A DNA stretch of 64,000 nt from Methylophilus sp. TWE2 (GCF_001183865.1 NZ_CP012020.1:248001-312000), one strand, 5' to 3'. Shown: positions 51,982 to 61,794, numbered from the stretch's first letter. Notes: generated from the sequence alone by a model not told the origin. Numbers and translations: made by a program.

Positions 51982-52074
51982 GGCGGTCTCGCTTACAGAC
52001 CACCGCATGGTTCATTTCATATACGGCGCGCCGTGAGCGGGTGCGCCCTACATAAAAACAATTGCCTTCAACAT

Positions 52075-52428
52075 TTACCGCGCATTTTTCCTGTAAGTAC
52101 GGAAAGACTCCACACTTAACTGCCTGGTAATGGTTTTGATTTCCAGCCGTTGTTTGCCTTTTTGGTACAAGAATGTGCAGCCATCAATTTCCATCGAGAT
52201 GCAATCGGTGACTTCTGTGAGGCCCATGGCGTAGATTTCTTGTGCGTATAGGCTAGACCGATCAATCTTGGTGTTTTTAATTGGCGCCCAGCCGTTATCT
52301 ATGAGCGTTTGCTTGACCTCGTTGTATGACTTGCCTTCGGCAATAAAGCTTAAGTCATTGGCAGCAAAGGCCAGGCTGCTGCCCAGCATCAAAATGGGTA
52401 CTAATAATCTGGCAAGCATGGTTTTCAT
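52075..52428 (-). CDS. Secreted hypothetical protein, 117 aa
   Basis: The ATG at 52428 gives a signal peptide (MLARLLVPILMLGSSLAFA) ending in AFAAND. The mature 95 residues include FIAEGKSYNEVKQTLIDNGWAPI and two cysteines (DCISMEIDGC). This resembles small periplasmic proteins found in Betaproteobacteria, function unknown. It lies 20 bp downstream of the ADP-ribosylglycohydrolase gene on the same strand. Confidence 0.7.
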   Translation of the reverse strand: MKTMLARLLVPILMLGSSLAFAANDLSFIAEGKSYNEVKQTLIDNGWAPIKNTKIDRSSLYAQEIYAMGLTEVTDCISMEIDGCTFLYQKGKQRLEIKTITRQLSVESFRTYRKNAR

Positions 52429-52448
52429 CACCTGATTAGTCAAAAATG

Positions 52449-53540
52449 TTAGGCAAACTGCGCCACAAACTGCTCAATCTCTTGGTGAATGTTATCGTGT
52501 GCGGTGAGGCCTTTGATCCAACGCTTTGGAATCGCACTCACCCCTAAGGAGGCACCCAAAATCGCACCCAGCACGGCACCGCGGTGGCAGTTATCCCCGC
52601 CGACATTGGTGTTGGCGATGAGTGCGCTTTCAAAGTCGTCGTGATAGCGGGTGGCGAGGTAGAGCACAGATGGAAACGATTGGTCGATGTAGCAGGCGGG
52701 GCTTAACAGTTTGCCGATGACATCGAGGTCAGAGCCTTGCTTGGCGCGCACTTGCTCCACCACTTTGGCGGCCGGAAAGCCCAACTGACTGGCGACGGCG
52801 CTGGAGAGTTGTTCATTATCTGGCTGTGGCGAATTGAAAATTTCAAACAACAGTTGGCTGAGTGCCAGTGTATGCCGTTCAAGTTCTGTTGAGCGATGCG
52901 TGAGGTTTTGCTGGGTGAGCGCGGCTTGATTGCAGGCGGCTAGATCATTTGTTTTTACATTGGCCATGACCACCAGCGGAATATTGACCAGGCCACCGAT
53001 GGAAGCCGTATCGTGGCCTTCGTCGCCCGCACACTTTTCCGGGGCGACGCCTTTGGCGTAGTTGGCAAAAAAATCACGGTGGTACGATTCAGCATAGGTG
53101 TCGTTGTGCTGGTCGGGCTCGGTCATAAACCGAATATAGGCCTGCAAAAAGTCAGCGGGGTCATGGCGGCCGTTGGCGGTGAGCGAGCGCAACAATACCC
53201 GCGCACATAACAGGTTGAGCGTGTTGTCGCCTGCGTGCATGCCTTGGTGATAATGGCCGTTGGGAAGCCCCCAAAACTGTTTTTTGTCTTTTAAAATCAC
53301 GCTGCCGACTATGTCGCCCGCTTGGTTGCCACGGCCTGCCTTGCCGGTGCTGGCCAGGGGCATAATCGAGTTGGGGTGATGGGCTTTGGGCGCTTGATAG
53401 TCGCGTATTTGGCCAAAGTCTTGCCACAGGGCGGCGATGTTGTAATACCAGTGCACTGGCATGGCGAGGGCATCGCCAACAAACATGCCCCAGAGGGCGC
53501 CGCGCATCCGGTCTGCACGTGGGAGAGTGGTCATTGGCAT
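52449..53540 (-). CDS. ADP-ribosylglycohydrolase family protein, 363 aa
   Basis: DraG/ARH-type hydrolases remove ADP-ribose from proteins or small molecules using two magnesium ions. Expected acidic motifs are present: MRGALWGMFVGDALAMPVHW near the start, GMHAGDNTLN, EGHDTASIGG, and near the end NVGGDNCHRGAVLGAILGAS. Length fits the family. No cognate ADP-ribosyltransferase (DraT) lies nearby, so the substrate is unknown. Its start is 123 bp from the nhaA stop on the same strand. Confidence 0.9.
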   Translation of the reverse strand: MPMTTLPRADRMRGALWGMFVGDALAMPVHWYYNIAALWQDFGQIRDYQAPKAHHPNSIMPLASTGKAGRGNQAGDIVGSVILKDKKQFWGLPNGHYHQGMHAGDNTLNLLCARVLLRSLTANGRHDPADFLQAYIRFMTEPDQHNDTYAESYHRDFFANYAKGVAPEKCAGDEGHDTASIGGLVNIPLVVMANVKTNDLAACNQAALTQQNLTHRSTELERHTLALSQLLFEIFNSPQPDNEQLSSAVASQLGFPAAKVVEQVRAKQGSDLDVIGKLLSPACYIDQSFPSVLYLATRYHDDFESALIANTNVGGDNCHRGAVLGAILGASLGVSAIPKRWIKGLTAHDNIHQEIEQFVAQFA

Positions 53541-53663
53541 CAGTGTTCCTCGCTTATCCGCTTTATCACTAGGGCTTTGGGAGTGCTGTCAGGCATTTGC
53601 CAGTGCACCATTGGCTGCGCAAGCGGTCTTGCATCATGATCTTTTCCAAAGCCAGGAGCGAAT

Positions 53664-55052
53664 TTAGACAGCAGGTTTTGGAATATGTCTGCCCAAAAAC
53701 CGCAACACAGAATAGCCGACGATGCCTGCGATGATGGAGGCTGCCAGCACGCCAGTTTTTGACATTAATAAATATTCCGGACTGCCCTTAAACGCTAATT
53801 CAGCGATAAAAATGGACATGGTGAATCCGATGCCACCAAGAATGGAAACGGCCACAATCTGCGAGAACGTCGTGCCTGTGGGCAGTTGACCGAGTTTGAG
53901 TTTTATCGCTATCCAGCAGGCACCGGAAATGCCTACCAGCTTGCCCAGCGCCAAGCCTAGGAATACGCCCAGAAACACCGGGTGAGAGAATGTTGCGCCA
54001 AACGTAGACACATCGATGCTGATGCCAGCGTTAATGATGGCAAACAAGGGGATGATGAGAAAAGCGACCGGCAAGTGCCACACATGCTCTAAACGCTGCA
54101 AAGGCGTTTGTACCTTGTTTGCGTTTTGTTCTACTTCTTCAGCCAGCATATAGAGGCGGTCATTGGTCATGACGGTGTCATGGTCAGTGCGGCTTTCGTT
54201 AAATCGAGTCACTAAATCTTGAAGGTTTGCGGCAAATTTATCCAGGTTATATCTGGACCTGGCCGGGACTGTAAATGCGCCTAATACCCCAGCCAATGTG
54301 GCATGGACGCCTGATTGAAACAGGGCGTACCAGAGGAAAACAGCAACAACAAAATAGGGGCTGACTTTACGCACACCGGCGAAATTCAAGGTGATTAAGA
54401 CGAGCACCAGGCTGGCGGCAATGAGTAACCATGAAATTGAGAGATGTTGCGTGTAGAAAAAAGCGATGACTAATACCGCACCGAGGTCATCGGCAATGGC
54501 AAGCGCGACTAAAAAGGTGATGAGGGTCTTTGGCACCCGGTAGGCCAGTAATGCCAGCACGCCGACAGCAAACGCGATATCTGTCGCCATGGGGATTCCC
54601 CAACCTGGTACGGCATCAGTGCCATGATTAAAGGCGAGAAACGTCAACGCTGGCATGACCATGCCACCGATGGCAGCAATGATAGGTAAGGCGGCTTGTT
54701 TAATATCTGAAAGTTCACCAACCAGGAACTCTCGCTTTAACTCCAGGCCGACGACAAAAAAGAAGATTGCCATCAAGCCATCATTGACGAAATGATGCAG
54801 GCTCATTTGCATTTGCCACTCGCCAAACATGACACCAACAGGCGTGTGCAAAAGATGTTCATAAACATCTGCCAGATTGCTGTTGGCAATGATCAGTGCA
54901 AAGACTGCCGCCAGCATTAACAGGATGCCACTGGTGGTTTGTTGATGAACAAAATGTTCGAACGGGGTGATGACTTTGGTGAAGATTTTTTCCCACGGGG
55001 CGTAAATCACCCCATCTTTTTCAATCCCCGCTGCTTTTTTGCTAATAGACAT
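53664..55052 (-). CDS. nhaA: Na+/H+ antiporter NhaA, 462 aa
   Basis: Inner-membrane exchanger of two protons for one sodium ion, for sodium and pH homeostasis. Twelve helices are predicted. Key residues are visible in MATDIAFAVGVLALL (Asp of helix IV) and ALAIADDLGAVLVIAFFYT (the Asp-Asp pair of helix V). The start is extended by about 35 residues over E. coli NhaA (before FEHFVHQQTTSGILLMLAAVFALIIANS), as in many NhaA proteins of this class. An insertion of about 60 residues (RFNESRTDHDTVMTNDRLYMLAEEVEQN) lies in the middle loop. Stop at 53664. Confidence 0.95.
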   Translation of the reverse strand: MSISKKAAGIEKDGVIYAPWEKIFTKVITPFEHFVHQQTTSGILLMLAAVFALIIANSNLADVYEHLLHTPVGVMFGEWQMQMSLHHFVNDGLMAIFFFVVGLELKREFLVGELSDIKQAALPIIAAIGGMVMPALTFLAFNHGTDAVPGWGIPMATDIAFAVGVLALLAYRVPKTLITFLVALAIADDLGAVLVIAFFYTQHLSISWLLIAASLVLVLITLNFAGVRKVSPYFVVAVFLWYALFQSGVHATLAGVLGAFTVPARSRYNLDKFAANLQDLVTRFNESRTDHDTVMTNDRLYMLAEEVEQNANKVQTPLQRLEHVWHLPVAFLIIPLFAIINAGISIDVSTFGATFSHPVFLGVFLGLALGKLVGISGACWIAIKLKLGQLPTGTTFSQIVAVSILGGIGFTMSIFIAELAFKGSPEYLLMSKTGVLAASIIAGIVGYSVLRFLGRHIPKPAV

Positions 55053-55216
55053 GCGTTACAACCTAACTTTGATTTTTGCGTGATGCGTTTAAATGGGTGA
55101 CATCACTGGCACTGGAGGCGCTGAATAATATATTGGGATTCATTTTATTACGATACTGCACAATATATAAACCTTTTGCGATCAGTGAAGGCTTGCTCTC
55201 GTACCCAACTCAGTAC

Positions 55217-55939
55217 TTAACAGCCTTGTAAGTGTTGGTTTTTACACTGTGCAGCCAATTGCTTGGCGGTAGTCTTTTGCTCTTCTGTCATTTGCGCCGC
55301 AAGATAATTGAGCATTTTGGTGTGGCGGTTCACAAAGCGCTTGTCTTCGTTTTGCGTGGCCAGCAATAACCACATCGCCGCTTTGACGGTGTTTTGTTCA
55401 ACGCCTGCACCTTGCTGGTAGAGGTCAGCCAGATAGCCCTGGGCTTCACTGTTGTTGTTGCTTGCGGCCTGGCTTAGCCATTGCACGGCGGCGGGCATGT
55501 CTTGGGCAATCACATCGCCACGCAAATACAGCATGCCTAAGTTGAGTTGCGATTTCACATGCCCTTGCTTGGCTGCCTGTTCGTAATACGTCACGGCTTG
55601 CGGGTAGCTAATGCTTTGAATCTGGCGCTGAAACACCAGTGAGGCCAGCAGGTACTGCGCCTCTTTGTAGCCCAGGTCCGCTGACTTGGTGTACCACTTG
55701 ATCGCTTCATCCATGTTTTTGGTCACACCATCGCCATCCTGATACATCAGACCCAGGTTGTAGCAGGCTTTGGCATCGTTCTGGTTCGCCAGTGTCAAAT
55801 AAATGGCGTGGGCGGCGGCAAAGTCTTTTTCCGCGAGTTTTTGTCTGGCTTCTTCCAGCGTGTTTGCTTGCGCCACGATGCCTGTGAACAATGCAAGTAA
55901 CAACACCCCAGCTAACATCATTTTCCCTGTTTGCATCAT
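55217..55939 (-). CDS. Secreted Sel1-repeat protein, 240 aa
   Basis: Signal peptide (MLAGVLLLALFTGIVAQA), then at least four Sel1/TPR-like repeats, such as AKACYNLGLMYQDGDGVTKNMDEAIKWYTKSADLG and VKSQLNLGMLYLRGDVIAQDMPAAVQWLSQAAS. Sel1 proteins are adaptors for protein-protein contacts, often in the periplasm. The C-terminus contains CKNQHLQGC. It lies 31 bp downstream of the PLP lyase gene on the same strand and may be co-transcribed. Confidence 0.88.
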   Translation of the reverse strand: MMQTGKMMLAGVLLLALFTGIVAQANTLEEARQKLAEKDFAAAHAIYLTLANQNDAKACYNLGLMYQDGDGVTKNMDEAIKWYTKSADLGYKEAQYLLASLVFQRQIQSISYPQAVTYYEQAAKQGHVKSQLNLGMLYLRGDVIAQDMPAAVQWLSQAASNNNSEAQGYLADLYQQGAGVEQNTVKAAMWLLLATQNEDKRFVNRHTKMLNYLAAQMTEEQKTTAKQLAAQCKNQHLQGC

Positions 55940-55970
55940 GCGTTTTCCTTAAAGGTGAATGCTGCGTCTG

Positions 55971-57194
55971 TTATGCATGGCGAGTTAACGCGTTTTTTAA
56001 TCGCGCCAGTGCTTCGAGTACCTTGGCTTTAGGGGTGCCTATGTTCATGCGCATAAAGCCTTCACCGCCATGACCAAACATGGCGCCGGGGGAAAGGCCG
56101 AGTTGCGCTTCTTCAATAAAAAAGCGTTTTAAGGCGGCGTCATCCAGATGGAGTGCGCGGCAATCCAGCCACAGCAGATAAGTGGCTTGCGGGGCGATAA
56201 CTTTAATAGCCGGTAATTCTGATTCAATAAACGCGATGGAAGCATCGCGTGTGGCTTGCAGATAAGGCATCAGCTCATTTAGCCAGTTGCCTCCGCCGCG
56301 ATAGGCTGCTTCAAAGGCGGCCATATTGAGTGGGTTGGTGACTGAAATGCCCAAGCTATTGAGGCGGGTTTGAATCGCTTGCCTATAGGCGGTGTTAGGC
56401 ACGATTAAGGCAGAAAGACCCAGACCGGGGATATTAAAGGTTTTGCTGGGCGAGACAGCGGTAATCACGCGATGCGACTGCGCAGTTTGTTCGGCGGTTT
56501 CAGCCTGCATCGCCAGGCGACTAATGGGCTGGTGCTGCGCATCGGCATAGACTAAATCGGCATGGATTTCGTCTGAGAGCACAATCAGATTGTGCTGGTC
56601 GGCGATGCTTAAAATGGCTTCCAATTCTGCCGTTTGCCACACACGACCTACTGGATTATGTGGAGAGCACAGCAAGAATAGCCGCGCCTGTTGGGCGCAT
56701 ACGGCCAGGTGGTCCAACGCCATCTGGTAGTGCGGCTGGCCTGCGTCATCGACAAGGCTTAACGCGTTTTCCACTAAACGCCGCTGCTGTCCGGTGACGG
56801 CAGAAAAGAACGGAAAATACACCGGCGGTTGCACGATCACACCATCGTCTGGGTCAGTCAGCGCCGCGACGACCAGATTGAGCGAGGGCACCACGCCGGG
56901 TGTGAGCACGATCCACTCGCGCGGTACTTGCCAACCGTGCTTGGTGGCTAGCCAATCTATCAGCGCTTGATACAGGCTGTCTGGCGCCAGGGAGTAACCT
57001 AGCACCGGATGTGCGACCCGGGCTTGTAGCGCCTGGGTCACCGCTTCGGGCACGGCAAAGTCCATATCGGCTACCCACATCGGCATGACCTCGGTAGTGC
57101 CGAAGGTCTGCTCACGGCCATCGTATTTTAATGCGCCGCTGCCTTCACGCGCGATGGCTTGGTCAAAGCGGCTGGTCAACGCACGCGCTCCCAT
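55971..57194 (-). CDS. ovoB: PLP-dependent C-S lyase (MalY/PatB family), probable OvoB, 407 aa
   Basis: An aminotransferase-fold class I beta-lyase. The PLP-binding Lys is in VSPSKTFNIPGL, with earlier contacts LTPGVVPSLNLVV, CSPHNPVGRVW and VLSDEIHADLVY typical of MalY/PatB. Because the gene overlaps the 3' end of the OvoA gene by 19 bp, it most likely encodes OvoB, which cleaves the cysteinyl-histidine sulfoxide to 5-thiohistidine in ovothiol synthesis. Without that neighbour it would be called a generic cystathionine beta-lyase. Confidence 0.85.
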   Translation of the reverse strand: MGARALTSRFDQAIAREGSGALKYDGREQTFGTTEVMPMWVADMDFAVPEAVTQALQARVAHPVLGYSLAPDSLYQALIDWLATKHGWQVPREWIVLTPGVVPSLNLVVAALTDPDDGVIVQPPVYFPFFSAVTGQQRRLVENALSLVDDAGQPHYQMALDHLAVCAQQARLFLLCSPHNPVGRVWQTAELEAILSIADQHNLIVLSDEIHADLVYADAQHQPISRLAMQAETAEQTAQSHRVITAVSPSKTFNIPGLGLSALIVPNTAYRQAIQTRLNSLGISVTNPLNMAAFEAAYRGGGNWLNELMPYLQATRDASIAFIESELPAIKVIAPQATYLLWLDCRALHLDDAALKRFFIEEAQLGLSPGAMFGHGGEGFMRMNIGTPKAKVLEALARLKNALTRHA

Positions 57195-59281
57195 AGCGTC
57201 ACTTCTGACAGCGTATGCTGGAATTTGTGGCGAGTTTCGCGGATTACAAACGGAATCTCCACCGGGGCTTGCATGAGTGTGAAGTGCGGGCTTAGCAGCG
57301 CTTTCAGGCCATCCAGCGTGGTCACATTTTCACCATCCTGCTTGTAGCCGCCTATCCATTCTTCGCGTGGGGTGTGCTCCTCCAGCCAGGTGTAAGGTGA
57401 GGTGATCATCAGCACGCCGCCCATATTCAGGCGTTCATGAATGCTGCTTAAGAACTGGCGTGGGCTATACAGCCGATCAATTAAATTCGCAGCCAGAATA
57501 AAGTCATAGCCCGTGAATTGGGCTTTGAGGTTGCAGGCATCACCCTGCCAGAACTCCACTTTATCGACAATCTGGTCTAAGCCCAAGGCGCTCAGGGTGC
57601 GTTCCTGGTAGCTGACCAACTCACCTTCGTCCACTAGGGTGTAACGCAATACGCCTTGCTCGGCCGCCTGCATTGCCAGCCCAATAAAGCGGGCAGAAAA
57701 ATCGATGCCAGTGACGTGCTCAAACTGTTTGGCCAGCTCAAACGTTGCGCGTCCGGTGGCGCAGCCTAAATCGAGCGCTTTGCGCTTGGGCTTGGCTTGT
57801 AAATGCTGCAAGGCATAATCGCTCAATGCCTTGGGAAAGTTAGGCACGCCAAAATAGCTGTCGCCATAATGAAATTCAGCATACTCAGACAGCTGTTTGT
57901 CTGATTCGTAATACGCGGCTTTATTTTCTACGGGGGTGTCAGTCACAATATAGCGGAATCCTGCATGTTGAAAAAAGTGGCGACGAAACGCATAGCGCGA
58001 GTGTTTAATCGCCTCGTTACCGGTCGAAATCCACGAACCACCTTTGATGATGTTATGGCGGCCATCATAGGTCGGTGTCGTGAAGTCATCGTACAAGGGG
58101 TGCACTTTAAAGCCATCAAACGGGAAAATCGGCGTTTCTGTCCATTGCCAGACATTGCCCACCACATCGTAGAGATCACCCTGCGCAAACTGATTGACCG
58201 GGCAGGATGACGCGCCATGGTCTAAAAACAGGTTGGCGTGATGACCATTGGCGATCTTCTCATCTGACAAGCCTGCCTGCTCATACAGACTATACCACTC
58301 ATGCTCGGTGGGCAGGCGCACAGGTTTGCCGGTGTGCGCAGACAGCCAGTTGCAAAACGCCTTGGCCTCATGGTAATTCACTTCCACCGGCCAGCTCCAG
58401 GGCATGTCGACTTCTTCGGTCATCAAGCGCAGTTTCCAGCCGCTGGCGTGTTTGATCCAAAACGTAGGATGTTCAGCTTGCGCGTATTGCCTCCAGGCCA
58501 GGCCTTCTTCTTGCCAGTAGGTATCGGTCTGGTAGCCGCCTGCTTCCACAAACTTTAAAAACTCGGCGTTGGAAGTGAGGTATTTTGCCGCCTCAAACGC
58601 CGGACAGTGCGTGTGAAAGTGACCGTACTCGTTATCCCAGCCGTAATACTCGGCAGACTTATTCAGCACAATTTCGCGCGCGGGAATACTTACCAAAGCG
58701 TTTTCAGGGGCGGCGACTGTCAGGTCGGCAGTATGCGTCCAGGCGGCCGAAGGTTGCACATACTCTAAGGCGTGTTGCCGCATCAGCACCGAACTGGTTT
58801 CCAGATGAATGCGCTCATGCTCTATGCCCATCAAAATTGGCCACCATGGGCTTTCCCAGTCGATCGCTTTATCTAACGGCAGGCGATTGATTAAGCCATC
58901 TACCACTTCACGCACGCGCGTCCGGTAAGCTTTGACCTCGGCGGGTGTCGGCCACTGATAATGCGCTTCGTTGACATCATCCCAGCTCATTTCATCGACG
59001 CCTACGGCAAACATGGACTCAAACCTGGGGTTCACCCGTTCTGTGATCAGCCCGGCCAGAATCAGCTTGTTGATAAAAAAGGTATGAGTATGACCGTAGT
59101 AAAAAATCAGCGGATGCCGAAGTGGAATCGGTTTGATGTAATACGCCTCATCGCTGGTGAGGACGCTAAACAACGATTCATAAATATCGCAGGTTTCATG
59201 AAAGTAAGCCCGTATTTGCTCACGTGTCACTGGTGTTTGCGAATGGTTCAATAAGAGGCTTCGATGGGGATGCTTGTTCAT
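57176..59281 (-). CDS. ovoA: 5-histidylcysteine sulfoxide synthase / mercaptohistidine methyltransferase OvoA, 701 aa
   Basis: OvoA is an iron enzyme that couples cysteine to C5 of histidine as a sulfoxide, the first step of ovothiol synthesis, and its fused C-terminal domain methylates the imidazole later. The N-terminal DinB-like part has the iron-binding HxxxHxE motif in GIEHERIHLETS. The middle is the formylglycine-generating-enzyme-like domain (LPTEHEWYSLYEQA, DVVGNVWQWTETP, KGGSWISTGNEA, RYAFRRHF). The C-terminal AdoMet methyltransferase has LDLGCATGRATFELAKQF. Length and domain order match the family. A divergent, partly unexplained 390-bp gap lies upstream. Confidence 0.93.
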   Translation of the reverse strand: MNKHPHRSLLLNHSQTPVTREQIRAYFHETCDIYESLFSVLTSDEAYYIKPIPLRHPLIFYYGHTHTFFINKLILAGLITERVNPRFESMFAVGVDEMSWDDVNEAHYQWPTPAEVKAYRTRVREVVDGLINRLPLDKAIDWESPWWPILMGIEHERIHLETSSVLMRQHALEYVQPSAAWTHTADLTVAAPENALVSIPAREIVLNKSAEYYGWDNEYGHFHTHCPAFEAAKYLTSNAEFLKFVEAGGYQTDTYWQEEGLAWRQYAQAEHPTFWIKHASGWKLRLMTEEVDMPWSWPVEVNYHEAKAFCNWLSAHTGKPVRLPTEHEWYSLYEQAGLSDEKIANGHHANLFLDHGASSCPVNQFAQGDLYDVVGNVWQWTETPIFPFDGFKVHPLYDDFTTPTYDGRHNIIKGGSWISTGNEAIKHSRYAFRRHFFQHAGFRYIVTDTPVENKAAYYESDKQLSEYAEFHYGDSYFGVPNFPKALSDYALQHLQAKPKRKALDLGCATGRATFELAKQFEHVTGIDFSARFIGLAMQAAEQGVLRYTLVDEGELVSYQERTLSALGLDQIVDKVEFWQGDACNLKAQFTGYDFILAANLIDRLYSPRQFLSSIHERLNMGGVLMITSPYTWLEEHTPREEWIGGYKQDGENVTTLDGLKALLSPHFTLMQAPVEIPFVIRETRHKFQHTLSEVTLWERVR

Positions 59282-59671
59282 ATTGTTAATCGTGTGTGTA
59301 TGTTTTTAGTTATAAGCCTGTTGATACTCGCCAAAAAATGAGGTCGAAAATCAGGTCTATGCCGGCGCCAGTATAATCACCCGATGGCGCTTGCTAGTTT
59401 ATTGAATAAGAATGGAAATGATTGGTTCAATTTGCGTGCAAAACAATATCGTGTCATGCCTGCAGTTCCATCCATTGCACGGCCGTGCGCGTCTTGGCTT
59501 GTACCGCTGCTCGCCAGAATTGAGCAGAAAGTGGCCCGTAGTCAGTGTTGTCAATATATGTATAATCCATGACGCAGTTTTAACAGCTCTTCGGAGCTTA
59601 ACCCCAGATTTTGCATTTCAAGTCCTAATGGAAAATCTGGGTTAAACCAAACATAACAATGAGGATAGTAC
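59282..59671. other. Intergenic region upstream of ovoA and a lipoprotein gene, with two leader hairpins
   Basis: This 390-bp gap must hold divergent promoters for ovoA and the lipoprotein gene at 59672. AGCTC (59585-59589) and GAGCT (59594-59598) enclose a TTCG tetraloop. Directly after, AACCCCAGATTTT (59600-59612) pairs with AAAATCTGGGTT (59632-59643) with one bulged C. The pair looks like a structured 5' leader or an attenuator. Short frames elsewhere in the gap are not supported as genes. Confidence 0.5.
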
Positions 59672-60199
59672 ATGTCTAAAATAATAAAACGAGTAGGGGT
59701 AGTGGTGGCACTGGCGGTATTGAGTGGTTGTGCAGCCGCACCTGCAAACAAGCAGGCGATGGTGGTGAGTCCGGTGAGTACGGTGAGTGCCGAGCAAAAG
59801 GGTAAGTTTGTGGTCAATACGGTGACTGGCGGCAAAGCGACGAATCCGTTTTGGACTTCACAAGTGAGTAATGAAAGTTTTGAAGCAGCATTAAAAGAGT
59901 CATTGGCTTTGTCAGGCTTATCTGTGGCTACAGGCAGTGCTGGCAAATACAAAGTGGATGCCGAACTGGTGTCATTAAAGCAGCCATTGTTTGGCTTGAC
60001 CTTTGATGTTGTTTCTACGGTAAATTACAAAGTGGCCGGTGAAGGCGTGGAAAAAGTGTTTCCTATCGTCGCGACCGGGACAGCCACCACCTCAGATGCT
60101 TTTGTGGCGATTACGCGATTGAAAATTGCGAATGAAAAGTCTATACAGGAGAACATCAAGGCTTTTATTCAGCAACTTTCATCGAGTGGGCTCAAATAG
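59672..60199 (+). CDS. Lipoprotein, hypothetical, 175 aa
   Basis: Signal peptide with lipobox (LAVLSGC, Cys at 21) followed by an Ala/Val/Ser-rich soluble part, including VVNTVTGGKATNPFWTSQVSNESFEAALKESLALSGL, a pattern seen in a family of small betaproteobacterial lipoproteins without assigned role. A GAGG site precedes the ATG, and two hairpins lie in the leader. A strong terminator follows at 60252. Confidence 0.8.
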   Translation: MSKIIKRVGVVVALAVLSGCAAAPANKQAMVVSPVSTVSAEQKGKFVVNTVTGGKATNPFWTSQVSNESFEAALKESLALSGLSVATGSAGKYKVDAELVSLKQPLFGLTFDVVSTVNYKVAGEGVEKVFPIVATGTATTSDAFVAITRLKIANEKSIQENIKAFIQQLSSSGLK

Positions 60200-60249
60200 T
60201 GGTTAAAAACCAAGGCGGGGATTGTGAATAAACAGCCTGTCTCAAATGC

Positions 60250-61575
60250 TCAAAAGCCGCAATTTGCGGCTTTTTTATGGCTTCGCTTGCCATTGAATAA
60301 GCCATTAAGTAGCGGCTTGACGCTGATACCATGCACCACGATGGAGAGCGCAATGACAATAAAGGTGAGTTGAATCAGTTCTCTGGCGATGGGCTCGGGC
60401 AAGCCATGCTGGATGGCATACATGAGGTAGTAAATGGAGCCTATGCCACGCACGCCAAACCATGCCAGGCTTGCTTGGATGGGCCAGCGCGTTTTGCTGA
60501 ACATCAATCCGCATAACACGCTCAACGGGCGTGCTACCACAAAGATAAACAGGGCGAGGCTGAGGGTGCGCCAGTTCCAGAAATCAGCCACCAGCATGCC
60601 TCCTACCAGCAATACCAGCATGAGTTCCGAGAGTCTTTCCAGATGCTCTTTGAATACCAGGGCTTCTGCGCTGACAATCGAAGGCACCACAGTGTCGGCG
60701 TCTTCCACCACGGGTTCTGCTACTCCGGCTCCAAGTTGTTCCGGCTTGATCCCGGCGGCTTTTGCGAGATTGAGCTCGGTATGCCTAAGCGCCACGGCGG
60801 CAAAGAATACGGCTAAAAATCCCCAGCCATGTAATAACAGGCTAAAGCCATACACAATAGCGATTAATCCCAGACCGACTAAGTCATCCAGCACGTCTTG
60901 CCTGGGTTGCTGGCCTCTCAGTTTCCACACCATTTTACCGACGGCAATCCCACCGGCGATGCCGATGAGGATGGCGATCGCCGTGGCCCAGATGATCTCT
61001 TTAATCAGCCATTGACCACCGGCGGTGCCCAAGTCGTGCAGGCCCAGCAAGCCGAGGCCGAGCATGATAAAGGGAAACGCAGTGCCATCATTCATCCCGG
61101 CTTCGCAGGTGAGCGTGAACCTGAGTTGATCTTTGTCTCCCGGGTAGCGGGACTGTGCATCCGTGGCCAGCACAGGGTCGGTGGGTGCCAGCAAGGCTCC
61201 GAGCAGTACGCCTGCGCCTAATGGCAACTGGAGTATAAACACTGCAAATACGGTAATCAGTGCAATGGTGACCATCATGGAGAGAAAGGCCAGCCTGAGC
61301 GGTAATTGCCACTGTTTCACTTTAAACGGGACGGGCATTTTAACCCCGGCTGAAAACAGCGAGATGAGGACTGCGATCTCGGTCAGTTTTTCCAGGAGGG
61401 GTGCTTGTTTGATAGGGTCAAAATAAAAGAAATTTAAAACAGATGGTCCGAGCAGGAAGCCAATCACGAGATAAACAATGGCCGGGGTAAAAGGCAGCTT
61501 CTGCAAGCAGGTTTGGCCTAACCCCCTGGTTAACATTAATAGTCCGATGAGTAAAAACCATAGGGAAGCAGTCAT
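60250..61575 (-). CDS. CPA1-type cation:proton antiporter, 441 aa
   Basis: A 12-helix sodium or potassium/proton exchanger of the CPA1 (NhaP-like) family. The ion-site motif is visible as LLGALLAPTDPVLATD and the following TCEAGMNDGTAFPF with the ND pair in helix 5. Other landmarks are the FSAGVKMPV region and WFGVRGIGSIYYLMYA in the late helices. The loop between helices 8 and 9 carries an acidic insert (AGVAEPVVEDADTVVPSIVS). The cytosolic tail is short. Its last codons form part of a terminator for the opposite gene. Confidence 0.92.
   Translation of the reverse strand: MTASLWFLLIGLLMLTRGLGQTCLQKLPFTPAIVYLVIGFLLGPSVLNFFYFDPIKQAPLLEKLTEIAVLISLFSAGVKMPVPFKVKQWQLPLRLAFLSMMVTIALITVFAVFILQLPLGAGVLLGALLAPTDPVLATDAQSRYPGDKDQLRFTLTCEAGMNDGTAFPFIMLGLGLLGLHDLGTAGGQWLIKEIIWATAIAILIGIAGGIAVGKMVWKLRGQQPRQDVLDDLVGLGLIAIVYGFSLLLHGWGFLAVFFAAVALRHTELNLAKAAGIKPEQLGAGVAEPVVEDADTVVPSIVSAEALVFKEHLERLSELMLVLLVGGMLVADFWNWRTLSLALFIFVVARPLSVLCGLMFSKTRWPIQASLAWFGVRGIGSIYYLMYAIQHGLPEPIARELIQLTFIVIALSIVVHGISVKPLLNGLFNGKRSHKKAANCGF
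60252..60276 (+). terminator. Terminator of the lipoprotein gene, overlapping antiporter codons
   Basis: AAAAGCCGC (60252-60260) pairs with GCGGCTTTT (60266-60274) and runs into six T residues. On the minus strand the same bases encode the last residues (KKAANCGF) of the antiporter that ends at 60250. Confidence 0.85.
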
Positions 61576-61794
61576 CTAAATTGATAGCCATTGAATGAAT
61601 GTCACTGGTATACGCGCTTGAAAAGGTTGATGGATGGCATCATGACTTCCTTCTGACTTCCTGTAGCGGTAGATTACTGTGGCGGGCAAGTGGTGTTTAT
61701 CAGGAAGACACTGAAAACCATGTCAGAATCAGCGCACCAGACAACGGTGTTTAGCTAGCAGAGCATCCGTTTTTTGTCGCCGCTGCAGGTCTGA

